NCBI GenBank assembly: GCA_028751875.1
Contig: CM054141.1
Coordinates: forward strand, 67,635,351-67,699,350
Length of the DNA: 64,000 bases
Direction of reading: 5' to 3'
From: Rapana venosa
Lineage: Eukaryota > Mollusca > Gastropoda > Neogastropoda > Muricidae
Shown: positions 21,401 through 32,591 of the stretch, in pieces
How positions within the stretch are numbered: position 1 is the stretch's first letter
Layout: each line of letters opens with the position of its first letter
Made by a program: the position numbers and the translations under genes
The notes under the pieces: model-generated
Database searches by the model: none
Seen by the model: the letters and a program-made list of their open reading frames with translations, nothing else
What the model was told of the DNA's origin: nothing

Positions 21401-22030
21401 CCTCTCTCCTCTCTCTCTCTCTCTCTCCTCCCCCCTTCCATCGTTTCAGGTTCTCTCCTGTCCACTATGTCCGTACATATTTGACTGTCCCTTAACTCCT
21501 CTCCTCTTTCTCCTCTGACAGGCGGGACAGGTGATTACTGACGTCAAAGGGATGAGCAGAAGAGGAGGACGGATTGACAGAGATGAAGTGGGGAGGATGT
21601 GACGATGATCGTGCGACAGGGAGGACAGGTGAATACAGGAGACAACAAGGAGAGAGAGGGGAGGGTGGACAGAGAGGGAGGAAGGATGGGGACTGGAGAG
21701 GACAAGAGAAGAGAGAGAAGAGAGGAGAGGAGAGATGAAGAGAGAAAAGAGACAGGCCGACAGACGAGAGAGGGAGAGGAGAGATGACAGATGAGAGACT
21801 TGACAAACAGCCAAGGCAAACAGAGGAGGGAAAGAAAGAGAAAAACACAAGTAAACCGAACCAAAGAATAACAGCAATGGCAATCATGAACACACAAGAG
21901 CAGACAGACACAGACAACACAGACAACAAGACACAAAAAAGAGAATACAAACACAAAAAGGATGATCTTTTGCCAGAAGAGCCAGAGCAAAGACAAAAAA
22001 CAAAATACGAATCTACAAGGAAAGGAACAT
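21401..22030. repeat. CT-rich then purine-rich low-complexity block
   Basis: Short (CT)n at 21408-21428, then from about 21540 to 22030 a GA/GGA-rich block ending in A-rich ACAAA repeats. The open frames on the opposite strand (Ser/Leu-rich) are compositional. Confidence 0.85.
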
Positions 22031-22073
22031 AGGTGCAAATAACAGTCGACTTGGCAATAAACGATTAACGATT

Positions 22074-22126
22074 CACACACACACACACACACACACAACC
22101 ACACACACAACACACACACACACACA
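22074..22126. repeat. (CA)n microsatellite
   Basis: CA tract with ACAACC slips. 22127-22320 is AT-rich with short CA stretches and no feature. Confidence 0.93.
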
Positions 22127-22320
22127 TATTTATATCTTTTTAAGATAATATAAAAAATAATAAATCACCAAAGCAAAGGAAGGAGAGTACAGAATGGAGA
22201 TCAAATTAAGCGTGCAATACACAAGCGAAACTGCAACACACACACACTAGACAACACACCACACACGCACATATATTTTAAAAGAGAGGCTATGATATAT
22301 ATTAGTATTTTAGTGTGATA

Positions 22321-22483
22321 GGAGGGGGGGGGGGGGGGAGCGTCAGGCAATGATCAATCACAGCAAGGCAACCAATGACACAACTGCAGCGAGGACAAAA
22401 TGAAAAGAGAGAGCTGATGTGTTGAGTGGGGAGGGGGGGGAGCGGGAGGAGAGAAGGGAGGAAAGTGGGAGGGGGGGGAGGAG

Positions 22484-22521
<38 letters not shown>
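22321..22521. repeat. Poly-G tracts and GGA-rich block
   Basis: G run at 22323-22339, then GGA-rich sequence with a G run of about 30 bases at 22490-22520. Confidence 0.92.
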
Positions 22522-23111
22522 GAACACACATACACAAAGACTGAAAGACAGACAGGCAGACAAAAACAAAGGAGGGCGAAACAAAAGGCAGAGACTTGGG
22601 GCTGGAGAAACTACAAAGAGTTGAAATGAAAGAGTAAGATGGCTATGGAAAATCAGAGTTCTGCGTCAACTGTGTGACATTCAGCCCCCAAACAGACAAC
22701 AATCATGATATTCAGACCCCCCATCAGATGACACTGACAGCACCCAGACAACCACGAGTGCCGATAGGATGACAACACATTCGTTGCATTTTTTCCCCTG
22801 ACACAGACTGTGTGTGGTAAATCTTTTTATCCTCTTGATATTTTTTGTGTTTTGGTATCGTTTTTCAGTGTTTATCTTCCGACTCGGAGCCAATTCTGTC
22901 TCCCCCCTTCCCTTCCTCTCTCTATTCATTCTCTACCTCCTCTCTCTTATTCCATTTCTTCTCTCTCCACTGCCCCTCACCCCCACCCTCCACCCCCTTG
23001 TCTGTGTGTGCTTGCACTTGCACTAAGCTCATAATCTGTACTAAGCTTTAAAGCAAAAGAGAGAAGAGACGTTGCAATGTCCTGAGATGACAGTATCCAT
23101 TTTTTTTTCTT

Positions 23112-23115
<4 letters not shown>
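22522..23115. other. Unassigned sequence
   Basis: No family recognised. 22900-23000 is pyrimidine-rich. Confidence 0.4.
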
Positions 23116-23116
<1 letters not shown>

Positions 23117-23162
<46 letters not shown>

Positions 23163-23190
23163 GTGTGTGTGTGTAAGTGTGTGTGTGTTC
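23117..23190. repeat. (GT)n microsatellite
   Basis: GT tract followed by GTAAGTGTG variants. Confidence 0.96.
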
Positions 23191-23695
23191 TTTTGATTTT
23201 TTTTTTATCACATCTCATCTCTTTTGTTCTAAATCTCTCAATCTAAGGACCAATGGCATCTGTGGATAAAGGTTCTGAATTGTGAAAACTGCCTTAGTCT
23301 TTCCCTTTATCAGTTTCTCTGTTCGTCTCTCCCCTTTCTCCAAAATATCCTGGGATAATGATCCCCGTTAAAAAAAGAAATTTAAAAAACAACAGCCAAT
23401 ACAGTGTGGAAGTGAAGAAATAATGTCCAAAGTGACATTTTTAGACCAACAGCCTGATGTTGTTAAGAATGAAATTATGCAGACGACAACAATGATAACA
23501 GCAACAATAGTAACACCATCAGTAACCGCAGCTAGATATCCTTGAGAACAGTTAAAGCGTGCGAACGATAATGACAACAGCAACAACAACTAGATGTCCT
23601 CGAGAATTAGAAGCGTACAGACAAAAAACAAAACAAAACACTAAAACATTGACAAAAGTAATAACAACACAAACAAAAACGAGCCTAACGGTCGC

Positions 23696-23698
<3 letters not shown>
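23191..23698. other. Unassigned sequence with short imperfect duplication
   Basis: CTAGATATCCTTGAGAA near 23532 and CTAGATGTCCTCGAGAA near 23590 begin related blocks about 58 bp apart, each with ACAACA-rich sequence. Nothing else was recognised. Confidence 0.5.

Positions 23699-23735
<37 letters not shown>
23699..23735. repeat. (CA)n microsatellite
   Basis: CA tract about 135 bp downstream (minus-strand sense) of the SAM exon. Confidence 0.96.
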
Positions 23736-23738
<3 letters not shown>

Positions 23739-23870
23739 GCGGAAGGAGCTAGTGAGGGGGGGGAAGGCCAACTATCTCAATTGGCCTCTTGGAAGGAAGG
23801 AATAGATGAGACAGATCTTCACTGCACACGTCCATACCATACAGCACGACACACTGACAATGTCTCTCAC

Positions 23871-23942
23871 CTTCAAACATCTGAGCGTACTGGGGAAAGC
23901 CGGCTGCCCGTAGCCATTGGCAGGCCTCCACTGCTTCGATTT
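23871..23942 (-). CDS. DLC1: SAM-domain exon of a DLC1/STARD13-like RhoGAP
   Basis: This is a 72-bp internal exon. On the minus strand it follows the acceptor TTACAG and ends at the donor GAAG/GTGAGA. It begins with the last two bases of a codon and ends with the first base of one, so it is phase 1 at both ends. It encodes 23 residues including EACQWLRAAGFPQYAQ, the first helices of the SAM domain of DLC1, STARD13 and STARD8. These are multidomain proteins (SAM, disordered serine-rich part, RhoGAP, START) that switch off Rho GTPases at focal adhesions and cell cortex. As I recall, the vertebrate genes also have an exon boundary just after this motif, where the next residue is Asp. No SAM second half, RhoGAP or START exon was found from 1 to 23870, so the next intron appears to leave the window. 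The three vertebrate paralogues cannot be told apart from this piece. Confidence 0.82.
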
Positions 23943-24010
23943 CTGTAACACACACATAGACAGTGCCTTTGTTAGATACTGAATGACGCATTATCAGATA
24001 TCACAGAATG

Positions 24011-24032
24011 GGGGAGGGAGGGGGGGGGGGGG
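24011..24032 (+). repeat. G-rich tract
   Basis: GGGA repeats passing into a G run of about 14 bases. Confidence 0.88.
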
Positions 24033-24660
24033 ATGGAGATGCAGAAAGGAATAGATGAGACAGATCTATATATTTTAAGTACAGCATGCAATTTTACATT
24101 TTAACTATAGATCTGGATTTATATGCACACCAAATGATTAGGTCAATAAATGAATGAAAACCAACCACTCCAAAACATAAATGACACATGTATAATCATG
24201 TCCAATCTATCTTTTTTTTTCCCAAGAGCAAATACGTTTAAATCCAACACATTCATATACCTTCAGTCAATACAAATCATGCCGGTCCCGAAACGATCAC
24301 CACTCTACACACGACGACACTCGCACACACCACCCTACAATCCATATAGATCTAAGACTGTCGCCGAAACCATCTTTACGAGGTCGCGGCACGCGAGCAC
24401 CTCGTTTATATCTGTCCGTTCCATGGGAAGCACTAATGAACACACAGCTCAGGTGCATGCTTCCAGCCCACCGCCCCTTCTCGTGTCCTCTGTCACCCCG
24501 AAATACCCTCAGACACTTGAGAACGGAGATATTGTTGACATGGAAATTCCCAGATAAAAAATGTCCCCCAACAAAATGGAAGACAAAAACACCAAGCAGA
24601 CGACAAATGACGAAAAAGAGAACAGGAAATGAATCAGATGTATGTTAATTAAAACGGAGT
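24033..24660. other. Unassigned intronic sequence
   Basis: No recognised family. A 135-codon plus-strand open frame from 24150 has no recognisable domain and runs against the host gene. Confidence 0.4.
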
Positions 24661-24691
24661 GTTGTTTTAGGTGTTACCTCCTCCTCCTTAC

Positions 24692-24762
24692 CTATGGTGA
24701 TCAGCCAAGCCCAAGCGATTTGTTTTGGAAAAGAAATGTATGCTGGTGGATCTACAAGTGCG
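24692..24762 (-). CDS. Candidate alternative exon upstream of the SAM exon
   Basis: On the minus strand CACCATAG/GTAAGG is a fair donor. The open frame before it ends in phase 1, the phase the SAM exon needs, and would give LITI, then Glu, then the SAM start. TTGTAG at 24763-24768, or a better pyrimidine-tract acceptor ending TTATCAG about 21 bases further upstream, could open it. A stop (TGA) lies upstream in frame and there is no ATG, so it can only be an internal exon. The peptide is not recognised and the evidence is thin. Confidence 0.22.
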
Positions 24763-24774
24763 CAGACGATCACT

Positions 24775-25088
24775 GATAAGGGAGAGAACTGTCAAACGAC
24801 ATCCGAGGAAACGAACTCCTATAGTTCAAGGCGAAATGAAAATCAGTAACGATAACTGCCTCTAATTATCATGCATTGTGGGTGGTGAAGTATTTCTCTT
24901 TGATGCTGAAGGGCATTTTTCCTAAAGAAAACTACCGTGAGTCAGAATGTCCTTGAAGTTGATGTCTTTTCGCACCGGTTTGATTTAAGAATGAATCATA
25001 AAGAAAATAACAGACTACAGCTTCCCCACTCACTCCACCAATCCACTGTGTTGGAGGAATCTTGAAGATAGTAAGTGCTTGTTTGTGT
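24775..25088. other. Unassigned intronic sequence
   Basis: Nothing recognised. Confidence 0.4.
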
Positions 25089-25089
25089 G

Positions 25090-25105
25090 GGTGGTGGTGG
25101 TGGTG

Positions 25106-25136
<31 letters not shown>

Positions 25137-25146
25137 CGCGCGCGCG
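25090..25146. repeat. (GGT)n-(GT)n-(CG)n compound tract
   Basis: GGT trinucleotides, then GT, then CG repeats. Confidence 0.95.
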
Positions 25147-25393
25147 AGGGGAAAGGGGAATTATCCATACATTAACTAGGTTAGCTTTCCCTGAACACTG
25201 ATCCAGAAGGCTGAGCATTTTCATACTCTCACATGCCAGGTCTTATTTATTTGTTTGTTACCAAATCAAGAGCCAGAGAGCTGAAGGAAGGAAGACATAA
25301 TTGTATGGTTGTATCGCGGCTTATTTGTTTCATTTTTGCATCGTGCAAGTCACTGTTTTTCAAGCGTACCATTCACGAAAAACAAGAAAAACA

Positions 25394-25395
25394 CG

Positions 25396-25444
<49 letters not shown>
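25394..25444. repeat. (CG)n-(CA)n compound tract
   Basis: A short CG block then CA repeats, ending exactly where the SINE B fragment begins. Confidence 0.95.
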
Positions 25445-25445
<1 letters not shown>

Positions 25446-25447
<2 letters not shown>

Positions 25448-25573
25448 TTTCGTAAGAGTAGGCCATTGTGTGCCGGTGGGAACAGATGACAGAATTCACA
25501 AATCCGCATACACAGGGGGACTGAATATAAAAAAGCACAATCGTGCTTATTCCATTATCCTCGATATAAAAGA
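25446..25573 (+). mobile_element. SINE B 3' part
   Basis: TAGGCCATTGTGTGCCGGTGG, GACTGAATATAAAAAAGC and TTCCATTATCCTCGATATAA are the reverse complement of the landmarks at 29336-29460. The 5' part is replaced by the (CA)n tract. The 3' end is followed by A-rich sequence and (ACA)n. Confidence 0.85.
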
Positions 25574-25581
25574 ATGAAGAA

Positions 25582-25613
<32 letters not shown>

Positions 25614-25668
25614 CACACACACACACACACACACACAACACACACACACACACACACACCACACACAC
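25582..25668. repeat. (AAC)n-(CA)n compound tract
   Basis: AAC trinucleotides then CA with two one-base slips. Confidence 0.96.
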
Positions 25669-25917
25669 TGAAGACGCTGAGTGTGATCACTGTCTTCAGT
25701 TTCATCTCTATCACAACAGTACAGACAGGCCATGGATGACAAGTTTGCAGAGACCTCTAGGCTTTGGCACAAAACCGACATAAATGCAAGAATCTGCTGA
25801 GTAACTTGTCAGTGCCGGTACATCGTTTCTATTTCTCCGGTGTAGCATAGCAGGCAGAAGATAAGCCTGGATGATCCAGGGCCTATTTGTTCAAGACGTC
25901 TCAAATATCGAACCTTC
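25669..25917. other. Unassigned intronic sequence
   Basis: Nothing recognised. Confidence 0.4.
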
Positions 25918-26130
25918 CACCCCCCCCCCCCCCCCCCCAGTTCTCTCCTCCTCTCTCTCTCTCTCTTGCCTTCCCACCCCTTCCCTCCCTTTGCCACCCC
26001 TCTTCTCACACCACCACACAGGGACCGACCCACCCAATCACCCCTGACCGATATTTTTCTCCCTCTTCTCACCCCCCCCCCCCTCCCCCTCTCTCTCTCT
26101 CCACACACACACACACACACACACAACACA
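25918..26130. repeat. C/T-rich block with poly-C, (CT)n and (CA)n
   Basis: C runs at about 25920-25938 and 26072-26082, CT repeats, and CA repeats at 26101-26125. A 313-codon open frame across 25887-26828 is mostly Pro/Ser/Leu/His from this block and the next. Confidence 0.92.
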
Positions 26131-26159
26131 TTCTTGACACCCACACGTCAAAGAAACAG

Positions 26160-26307
26160 ATGAGTGGAAGGGCGGGGTGGAAGGGGCGAGCGAAGGAGAA
26201 GAAAAGGGAGGGAGGGAGGGCTGGAGGTTTAAAAAGAAAGAACGACAGAAAGAAAGAGAAAAAAAAAAAAGCAGGTCTTTATTCTCTCTCTCTCTCTCCC
26301 TCTCTCT

Positions 26308-26358
<51 letters not shown>

Positions 26359-26372
26359 TTCCTTTCTTCTTT
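26160..26372. repeat. Purine-rich stretch then (CT)n
   Basis: GGGA/GAAA-rich sequence to 26273, then CT repeats at 26282-26356. Confidence 0.93.
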
Positions 26373-26699
26373 TCATCCTCCCGCCCCATTCCCTGGTGTC
26401 GCTTTCGCGGGCAAAAAGAACGAACGGAACGCCGTGGCAAGGTCTGTCTATCTGTACATACACACACCTGTTCGACGACACCACCACGCCAACAACACCA
26501 AAAAGAAACTTCTCGCTCCCTTACTCGCGCCCTTTCCTTTCCTTTCCTTTCTAGCCCTCTATTCCAAACGTTCAGACGAAAAAGACTTTCAAACAACCAC
26601 CATCCCCCCAAAAAATCCCAACAAACACGAGAGCGAGAGAGAGAGCCTCTGTTTCTCTCTCTCTCCCCCTCTCTCTCTCTCTCTCTCTCTTCTCCCCCA
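26373..26699. other. Unassigned sequence ending in a CT-rich tract
   Basis: Mixed unique sequence, a (CCTTT)n stretch at 26533-26552, and (CT)n at 26655-26692. Confidence 0.5.
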
Positions 26700-26890
26700 C
26701 ATCAGCTACAAAGGGTGACCTGGACAGACCTCAAAGACTTGTCGGAGGCTCAGTTTCGCGACCTTGGCAGCCAGGTGACCGGTCCGGCACGATTCCGGCC
26801 ACCTCGGAGGTCCTCCGACCGTCCTTGAAAGTCACAGGTGTGTGCGGGGGCAAGGCTTTGAGGTGTGACCCGCCCTGGTTCAAGAATGTG
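26700..26890. other. GC-rich unique island, weakly exon-like
   Basis: Open on both strands. On the plus strand a strong pyrimidine tract and CCACATCAG precede it and CACAG/GTGTGT could be a donor near 26839. On the minus strand an open stretch follows CTTTCAAG. The peptides are not recognised. It lies in the putative first intron of the SAM gene. Confidence 0.25.
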
Positions 26891-27372
26891 TGCAAGGCAA
26901 GAGAAGAGAAGAGAAGAGAAGAGAGGCGCGGAGAGGAGAGGAGAGGAGAGGAGAGGGTGGGGCTACAGAGAGAAGAGGGAGGGGGGGGAGGAGAGGGTGG
27001 GGCATACAGAGAGAGAGAGAGGAGAGAGAGAGAGAGGGAAGAGAGGGAGGGGGGGGGGGGGGGAGGGAAAGGAAGAAGCGCGGAGGAGAGGGGAGGAGAG
27101 GGTGGGGCTACAGAGAGAGAAGAGAGAGGAGAAGGAGAGAGAGAGAGAGAGAAGAGGAGAGAGAGAGAGAGGTGGGGGTGACAGAGATAGGCAGTATATC
27201 ATAATCCGGGGATTTACAAGGGGGGTAACAAAGGAGAGGAAGAGGTAGGATGGGGGGTGGGGAAGGTGGGAGGAGGGGGCACACATTCCTGACGATGACC
27301 TGTGGCCCTCTCATGTTCATAACTAGAACTTTGGGGGGGGAAATGGGATGGGGGGGGGGGGGGGGGGGAGGG
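26891..27372. repeat. Purine-rich block with G runs
   Basis: (GAGAA)n and (GGAGA)n, GGGG-rich stretches, and G runs near 27050-27063 and 27349-27369. Confidence 0.93.
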
Positions 27373-27424
27373 GAGGGGGAGAAGAAGCACACCCTCTATG
27401 GTTGCGTTTAATCACGCCACAGCT

Positions 27425-27640
27425 GGTGTGTGTGTGTGTGTTGTGTGTGTGTGGTGTGTGTGTGTGGTTGTGTGGTGGGGTGTGTCTTTATTTGGGAGTG
27501 TGTTTGTGGTGTGTGTTTCTGTGGGGTGTGTTGCATGCGTGCGTGTGTGTGTGTGTTCAGTGGTGTAGTGTTTTAGTGTTCTAGTGTGTGGGGTGTTGTG
27601 TGTGTGTGTGCGTGTGTGTGTGTGTGTGTGAGTGTGAGTG
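27425..27640. repeat. GT-rich cryptically simple block
   Basis: GT repeats broken by GTTG, GGTG and GCGTGCG over more than 200 bp. Confidence 0.9.
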
Positions 27641-27925
27641 ACAGGGACGACACGACACCTCCCTGCACCTAAAACCACTCAGCCTATTATATAATTGGAC
27701 AATTTTTTTTTTCCTAATTTCAATTGTTTGCACAGGACATGTCGTTCGCCCACGGACACTTCTCTTCTCAGTTTATTCATGTAATGATATAGGGTTTTTT
27801 TCTCACAGGGGTTTATGTACTCGTTAAGCTAGTTTATCATAAGATAATGTAAACAGTAACGCGACACTGAGTGAGGTCTGTAAAAGAAACACATATCAAA
27901 CACTTTGGTGTATTACGGTGTGAGA
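27641..27925. other. Unassigned sequence
   Basis: Nothing recognised. Poly-C and (CT)n follow at 27928-27959, and short CA tracts at 28070-28095. Confidence 0.45.
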
Positions 27926-28129
27926 CACCCCCCCCCCCCCCTCTCTCTCTCTCTCTCTCCTTTTCTTTTCATTCCAAACTTTCAACTTCCACTTCGCCCC
28001 TCCCACTGGTGCTTGAACTGATCACGCGATTGCGTAGGCGGAATAGTATAATAGTAAAAAAAGCTTGCACACACACACACTCACACACACACACAGGCCC
28101 TATATGTGTTTTGCACTGAGCTTGTGTGG

Positions 28130-28522
28130 TTGTGCACTGCAGAGAAAATAGAGAAGCTAACGACAGAAGCAGAAACGATGCACTCGCACTGGTGACCGAC
28201 TTGTTAAGCAGATTCCTTCATTTATATCGGCTTTGCGTGTGGAAGCAACAGCCCTCGAACGGTCAGCCTGGAGACAGACTGTGCAGAAAGGTCTCTCCCA
28301 AGTTTGAAGAGACACTTACTCAGCAGCACGAGGCAAAGAGAAGGAGAAGAAAGGCTGCAGCCCAGGCAGACAGACAGACCAGCATTGTCAGACTTCATCT
28401 GTGCCCTCCTCTGCCATAGGCACTGTCTGTCATTCCCGTGTGGGACTGGCCAGCCACACCCGACGCTGACCAGAATGAACACCTAGAGCGCATCTCCATA
28501 GTCTTCCGAGACTGAAGGCTGC
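28130..28522 (+). pseudogene. LINE 3' end with worn zinc-finger-like C-terminus
   Basis: One frame gives SPKFEETLTQQHEAKRRRRK, a basic stretch typical of the end of many animal reverse-transcriptase-encoding elements. A different frame then gives FICALLCHRHC, which resembles the closing Cys/His motif of those proteins, so a frameshift lies near 28370-28390. The 3' untranslated part ends with CCATAGTCTTCCGAGACTGA at 28490-28509, followed by a few bases and then (GT)n. The catalytic domain is absent. Confidence 0.55.
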
Positions 28523-28524
28523 CA

Positions 28525-28592
<68 letters not shown>
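28523..28592. repeat. (GT)n microsatellite
   Basis: About 68 bp of pure GT, directly at the end of the LINE remnant. Confidence 0.97.
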
Positions 28593-28774
28593 TGGAATGA
28601 TGTGAACCCGGATGTATTATCTGTCGGATATTTAATGTTGGTATTCACATGTCATGGAATATAGACTGTGTAGTTTATTACAAGATTAATCGCATGCTTT
28701 TAAATCTGTGTTTATGCTCTTTTTCATAATAGTTCTATGTGGATGATGTTACGTAGCCACACAGTCTACCCTCC

Positions 28775-28897
28775 ACCCCCCCCCCCCCCTCACACATCTT
28801 TCCCACCTTTTCATGAATAGATTACTTGTTTAATACACACACCCAACCCCACACCCACACACCACACACACACACACATCCACACACTCAATACACA

Positions 28898-28942
<45 letters not shown>
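28775..28942. repeat. Poly-C and (CA)n tracts
   Basis: C run at 28775-28789, then CA-rich sequence at 28834-28942. Confidence 0.93.
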
Positions 28943-29220
28943 CCCTTCTATGTCATGCTCAGGACGCCAGTCTTTCTGTATCACTTATCACCCGAAGATT
29001 TTTTTTCCCGAAGAAGCGATAAAGGAAAACAATCAAAGTAACCTGAACCACATACAAAGAGTGCACGCAGCAACAAGGATACATTGCCCAATGGACGTTG
29101 TCAGCCAATCCCAGTGGTGGCAACAGTTTTGCCTAGCCACGAACTTGACATTGTACCAACATGACGTGTCGTAAGCTGCAGGGACAGGTTGGTCTTAAGA
29201 AAACCCACCTTTAATTAAAC
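28943..29220. other. Unassigned sequence
   Basis: Nothing recognised. Confidence 0.4.
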
Positions 29221-29334
29221 TAAAAGAAGGTATAGGAGAGGAGTGAGAGAGGAAGCAGAGGAGTAGAAGTATGTGAGAGGACGAGAGAGATGAGAGGATG
29301 AGAGAGAGGAGGAGAGGAGAAGAGAGAGGAGATT
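29221..29334. repeat. GA-rich tract
   Basis: GAGA/GAGG-rich sequence adjoining the 3' end of a SINE B copy. Confidence 0.85.
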
Positions 29335-29335
29335 T

Positions 29336-29668
29336 ATTTTTTATCTTCTATCTCGAGGATAATGGAACGCGCATTCGTGCGCTTTTTTATCCAGTCCCCG
29401 TGTGCATGCAGGTTTGTAAATGTCATCCGTTCCCACCGGCACACAATGGCCTACTCTTCCGAAAATCGGAACGGGTTTTAACGTATGCGCAAGATGTTCT
29501 GCGTGCGTTCGAACACAGGACCTCGGTTTATAGTCTCATCTGAAGGACGTTTGCGGAGAGTGGAGTCTGCACTGATGTTAACTCCAATAAAAAAAAATTC
29601 TCCTGAACGAGATTCGAACCCGGGTCAGCAAATCACGAATACATCATTGTAACCACCAGGCTGTCCAG
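29336..29668 (-). mobile_element. SINE B, near full length
   Basis: From the plus-strand left: CTCGAGGATAATGGAACGCG (3' end of the element), CATCCGTTCCCACCGG, ACACAATGGCCTACTCTTCC, CCTCGGTTTATAGTCTCATC (core), GTTAACTCCA, and at the right the complement of a tRNA-like head. The B box is GGGTTCGAATC, with a D-arm-like GGTGGTTACAATG near the end. It is the reference copy for family B here. Confidence 0.88.
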
Positions 29669-30089
29669 AGAGAGAGAGATGTCAATAGTTACATAGTTTC
29701 CTTTTCTGAAATCCATAGTCCTTTTCTTCTCCTTAATTGTGTGTGGGACCTACCCATATCAGCTGACAGAAAATCCCAACCCACAGGAAAACTCACCAGG
29801 TCAAGAACGAGATGACAGCACAAAACTGATTAAGTTCACCAATTCAGTCAACACACAATTACTTTTTCCTCATCACCAAGGCAAGACTTAGTCCATCTTT
29901 TGCGTGACTAATCAAAACAGATACACACTTCTGACCAGTGCAGAACTAGCTTTGTTTTATTTTCAGTACAAAATTGCACCAATGGTCCTCCACTCATTTT
30001 ACTACAATTTTACAAAAAAAAAGGTCTTCTCCTTTCCCTTAAAAAAAAATGCATCTGAATGATCTGCTCTTCTCGCTTATAAAAAAAAC
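29669..30089. other. Unassigned AT-rich sequence
   Basis: Nothing recognised. Confidence 0.4.
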
Positions 30090-30345
30090 CTCGTACACTC
30101 TAAAAAGTCCACTCTTTTCACAAACTTAAATGGTCCACTCTTCTCGCAAAACTAAATGGTCCACTTTTTCTTGCAAATTTAAATCGCCAATTTTTTTCAC
30201 AAAATTAAATTATGGACCACTTTTCACAAAATCAAATTATGGTCCACTTTTTTAAAAACAAAATTAAATAGTCCACTCTTTGTTAAAAATTTAATGGCTA
30301 ATCACGCACTGAACGGTCCACTCTTCTCGTAAGAAAACACTAAAA
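30090..30345 (+). repeat. Imperfect 25-35-bp minisatellite
   Basis: The theme GGTCCACTCTTCTCGCAAAA followed by TTAAAT recurs seven or eight times with A/T length changes. Confidence 0.8.
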
Positions 30346-30590
30346 ATGACTTTTCTCATGTGTACAAGTCAAAATTCAGTCTTGAGACACAGTGAAACTG
30401 TGATACAAAAAAGGGTAACTGTCTCAGCTGAGGTGCTGCTTGGCTATTGATTGGAGAACTGCGACAGACGCCATTACACCAGGGCCGGCATTCTGACAGG
30501 AAAATCATGCCACACATGTATAGAAGCCCTTAGACCCATGTCACATCAACACTGAATGTTTCAAGATTTTACTATCCAAGATCTGTCTAT
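30346..30590. other. Unassigned sequence
   Basis: Nothing recognised. Confidence 0.4.
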
Positions 30591-31273
<683 letters not shown>

Positions 31274-31454
31274 GTGATTTTTTGTAGCTGACTTTGTTAT
31301 ACAATAACATGTTGTCTGTGTGGTGGTTTTTTTTGTTTTTGTTGTTGTTTTTTGGTTTTTTTTAAAACCAAAATACTAAGCAGTTCGGCAACCCCCTTCA
31401 TGTATGGGCCAATGGCCTTTTTGTGAATAAACCATTCGAGTTCGAGTTCGAGTT
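31274..31454 (+). mobile_element. LINE 3' untranslated region with (TTCGAG)n tail
   Basis: It continues from the pseudogene stop. Near the end come CAATGGCCTTTTTGTGAATA and CATTCGAGTTCGAGTTCGAG. The tail passes into (TC)n at 31455-31468. Two other LINE ends, at 58826-58925 and 59414-59500, have the same tail on the minus strand. Confidence 0.85.
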
Positions 31455-31468
31455 CTCTCTCTCTCTCA

Positions 31469-31807
31469 CTCTGTGATGTAATATTTTCAAAAATAGGATT
31501 CCAGTCCACCCTGTGTCATTTTTCATTTTTCTACCAAGCTACATTTGGAAGAAAATTGCCAATATTTGAATATGAAAAACAAGCACTATAAATAAATAAA
31601 AAAAACACTTCGAAACCTATCAAGCTGAGCAAAGTGCAAAGTTTGCAGACAATACCTGACAGGTAAAAACCATGTCAACGGACTTACTATCTATAGATAA
31701 AGCCTGTTCTGAAGCCCAAAGCAATGCATCTTTTTTCTTGTTTTTCCATTGAATTTTCCTCGGTAAGAGTTACGAGGTTTACCAACGATGACCTTTTTTA
31801 AAGTACG
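31469..31807. other. Unassigned AT-rich sequence
   Basis: Nothing recognised. Confidence 0.4.
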
Positions 31808-31882
31808 CGACCGTTTTTAACCCACCATTAAGGTAGCAGCATTCCGAATTCGGAGAGCTGCATCCTTATACTGCTGTGACCT
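31808..31882 (-). mobile_element. SINE B 3' fragment
   Basis: ACCCACCATTAAGGTAGCAG and GCATTCCGAATTCGG match 48301-48340 of the copy at 48242-48696. Confidence 0.65.
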
Positions 31883-32264
31883 GGTTTATTTTCTTTTTTC
31901 CTTTTTTTTTCTTAATGTAACAGCAAAACAAAACAGAACTGAAAATTCCTTCCCTGATCATATTTACATATTTCTAGGGAGAGAAAAATGTGCTGAGGAA
32001 GAAAACATTATATTCATTTATTTATTCTTTACATATGTGTGTGTGTGTGACAACAGCTTTAGGCAGCAGACAAGGATGCAGGTGGCAAGCAGATGAGAGG
32101 AAGTGTGTGTGTGCACAGAGTAGGGGCAAACAATGCCTGCAGTTTTACTCCACTTTGCTGCTGCAGTATAGAAGGGGTGTGGTGGCCAAAGTAATGAGAC
32201 CTTAGGGAAACGTGGGTGGGTGTACTGGTGTTTTGTGTTTTGTGTTTTTGTGAACCACTACAAC
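31883..32264. other. Unassigned sequence
   Basis: A short GT tract lies at 32037-32049. Nothing else was recognised. Confidence 0.4.
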
Positions 32265-32265
32265 G

Positions 32266-32325
32266 AAACACACAGCTATTTTACCGCGGGAAATTCGGGT
32301 TGCTCTTTCCTAGGAGCAAGACCAC
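32266..32325 (-). mobile_element. Possible SINE A fragment
   Basis: CGCGGGAAATTCGGGTTGCTC followed by CTAGGAGCAAGACC resembles the inner block of family A (GAAATTCGGGCTGCTCTCCC). It is short. Confidence 0.4.
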
Positions 32326-32533
32326 AATGGCCATGACAGGCTCCTTGTTTGTTTTTCTTTTGGCTTCAGTTTACCTCAAAATTGTAGACATAACAATTTC
32401 ACGTGGTGGGTTCTTTAACTTGCGCAAAATTCGTCCTCCATGATAAGCACAGGGACTGTGTACATCAAATATGCCATGTTTTCATTTAGAGACAGGGATA
32501 GCCTACGTGCGCGCTTACTTGCACATTTGTGTA

Positions 32534-32535
<2 letters not shown>
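32326..32535. other. Unassigned sequence
   Basis: Nothing recognised. Confidence 0.4.

Positions 32536-32591
<56 letters not shown>

Noticed and set aside
25887..26828. 313-codon plus-strand frame
   Set aside because: It is almost wholly Pro/Ser/Leu/His from C runs, (CT)n and (CA)n, with no domain.
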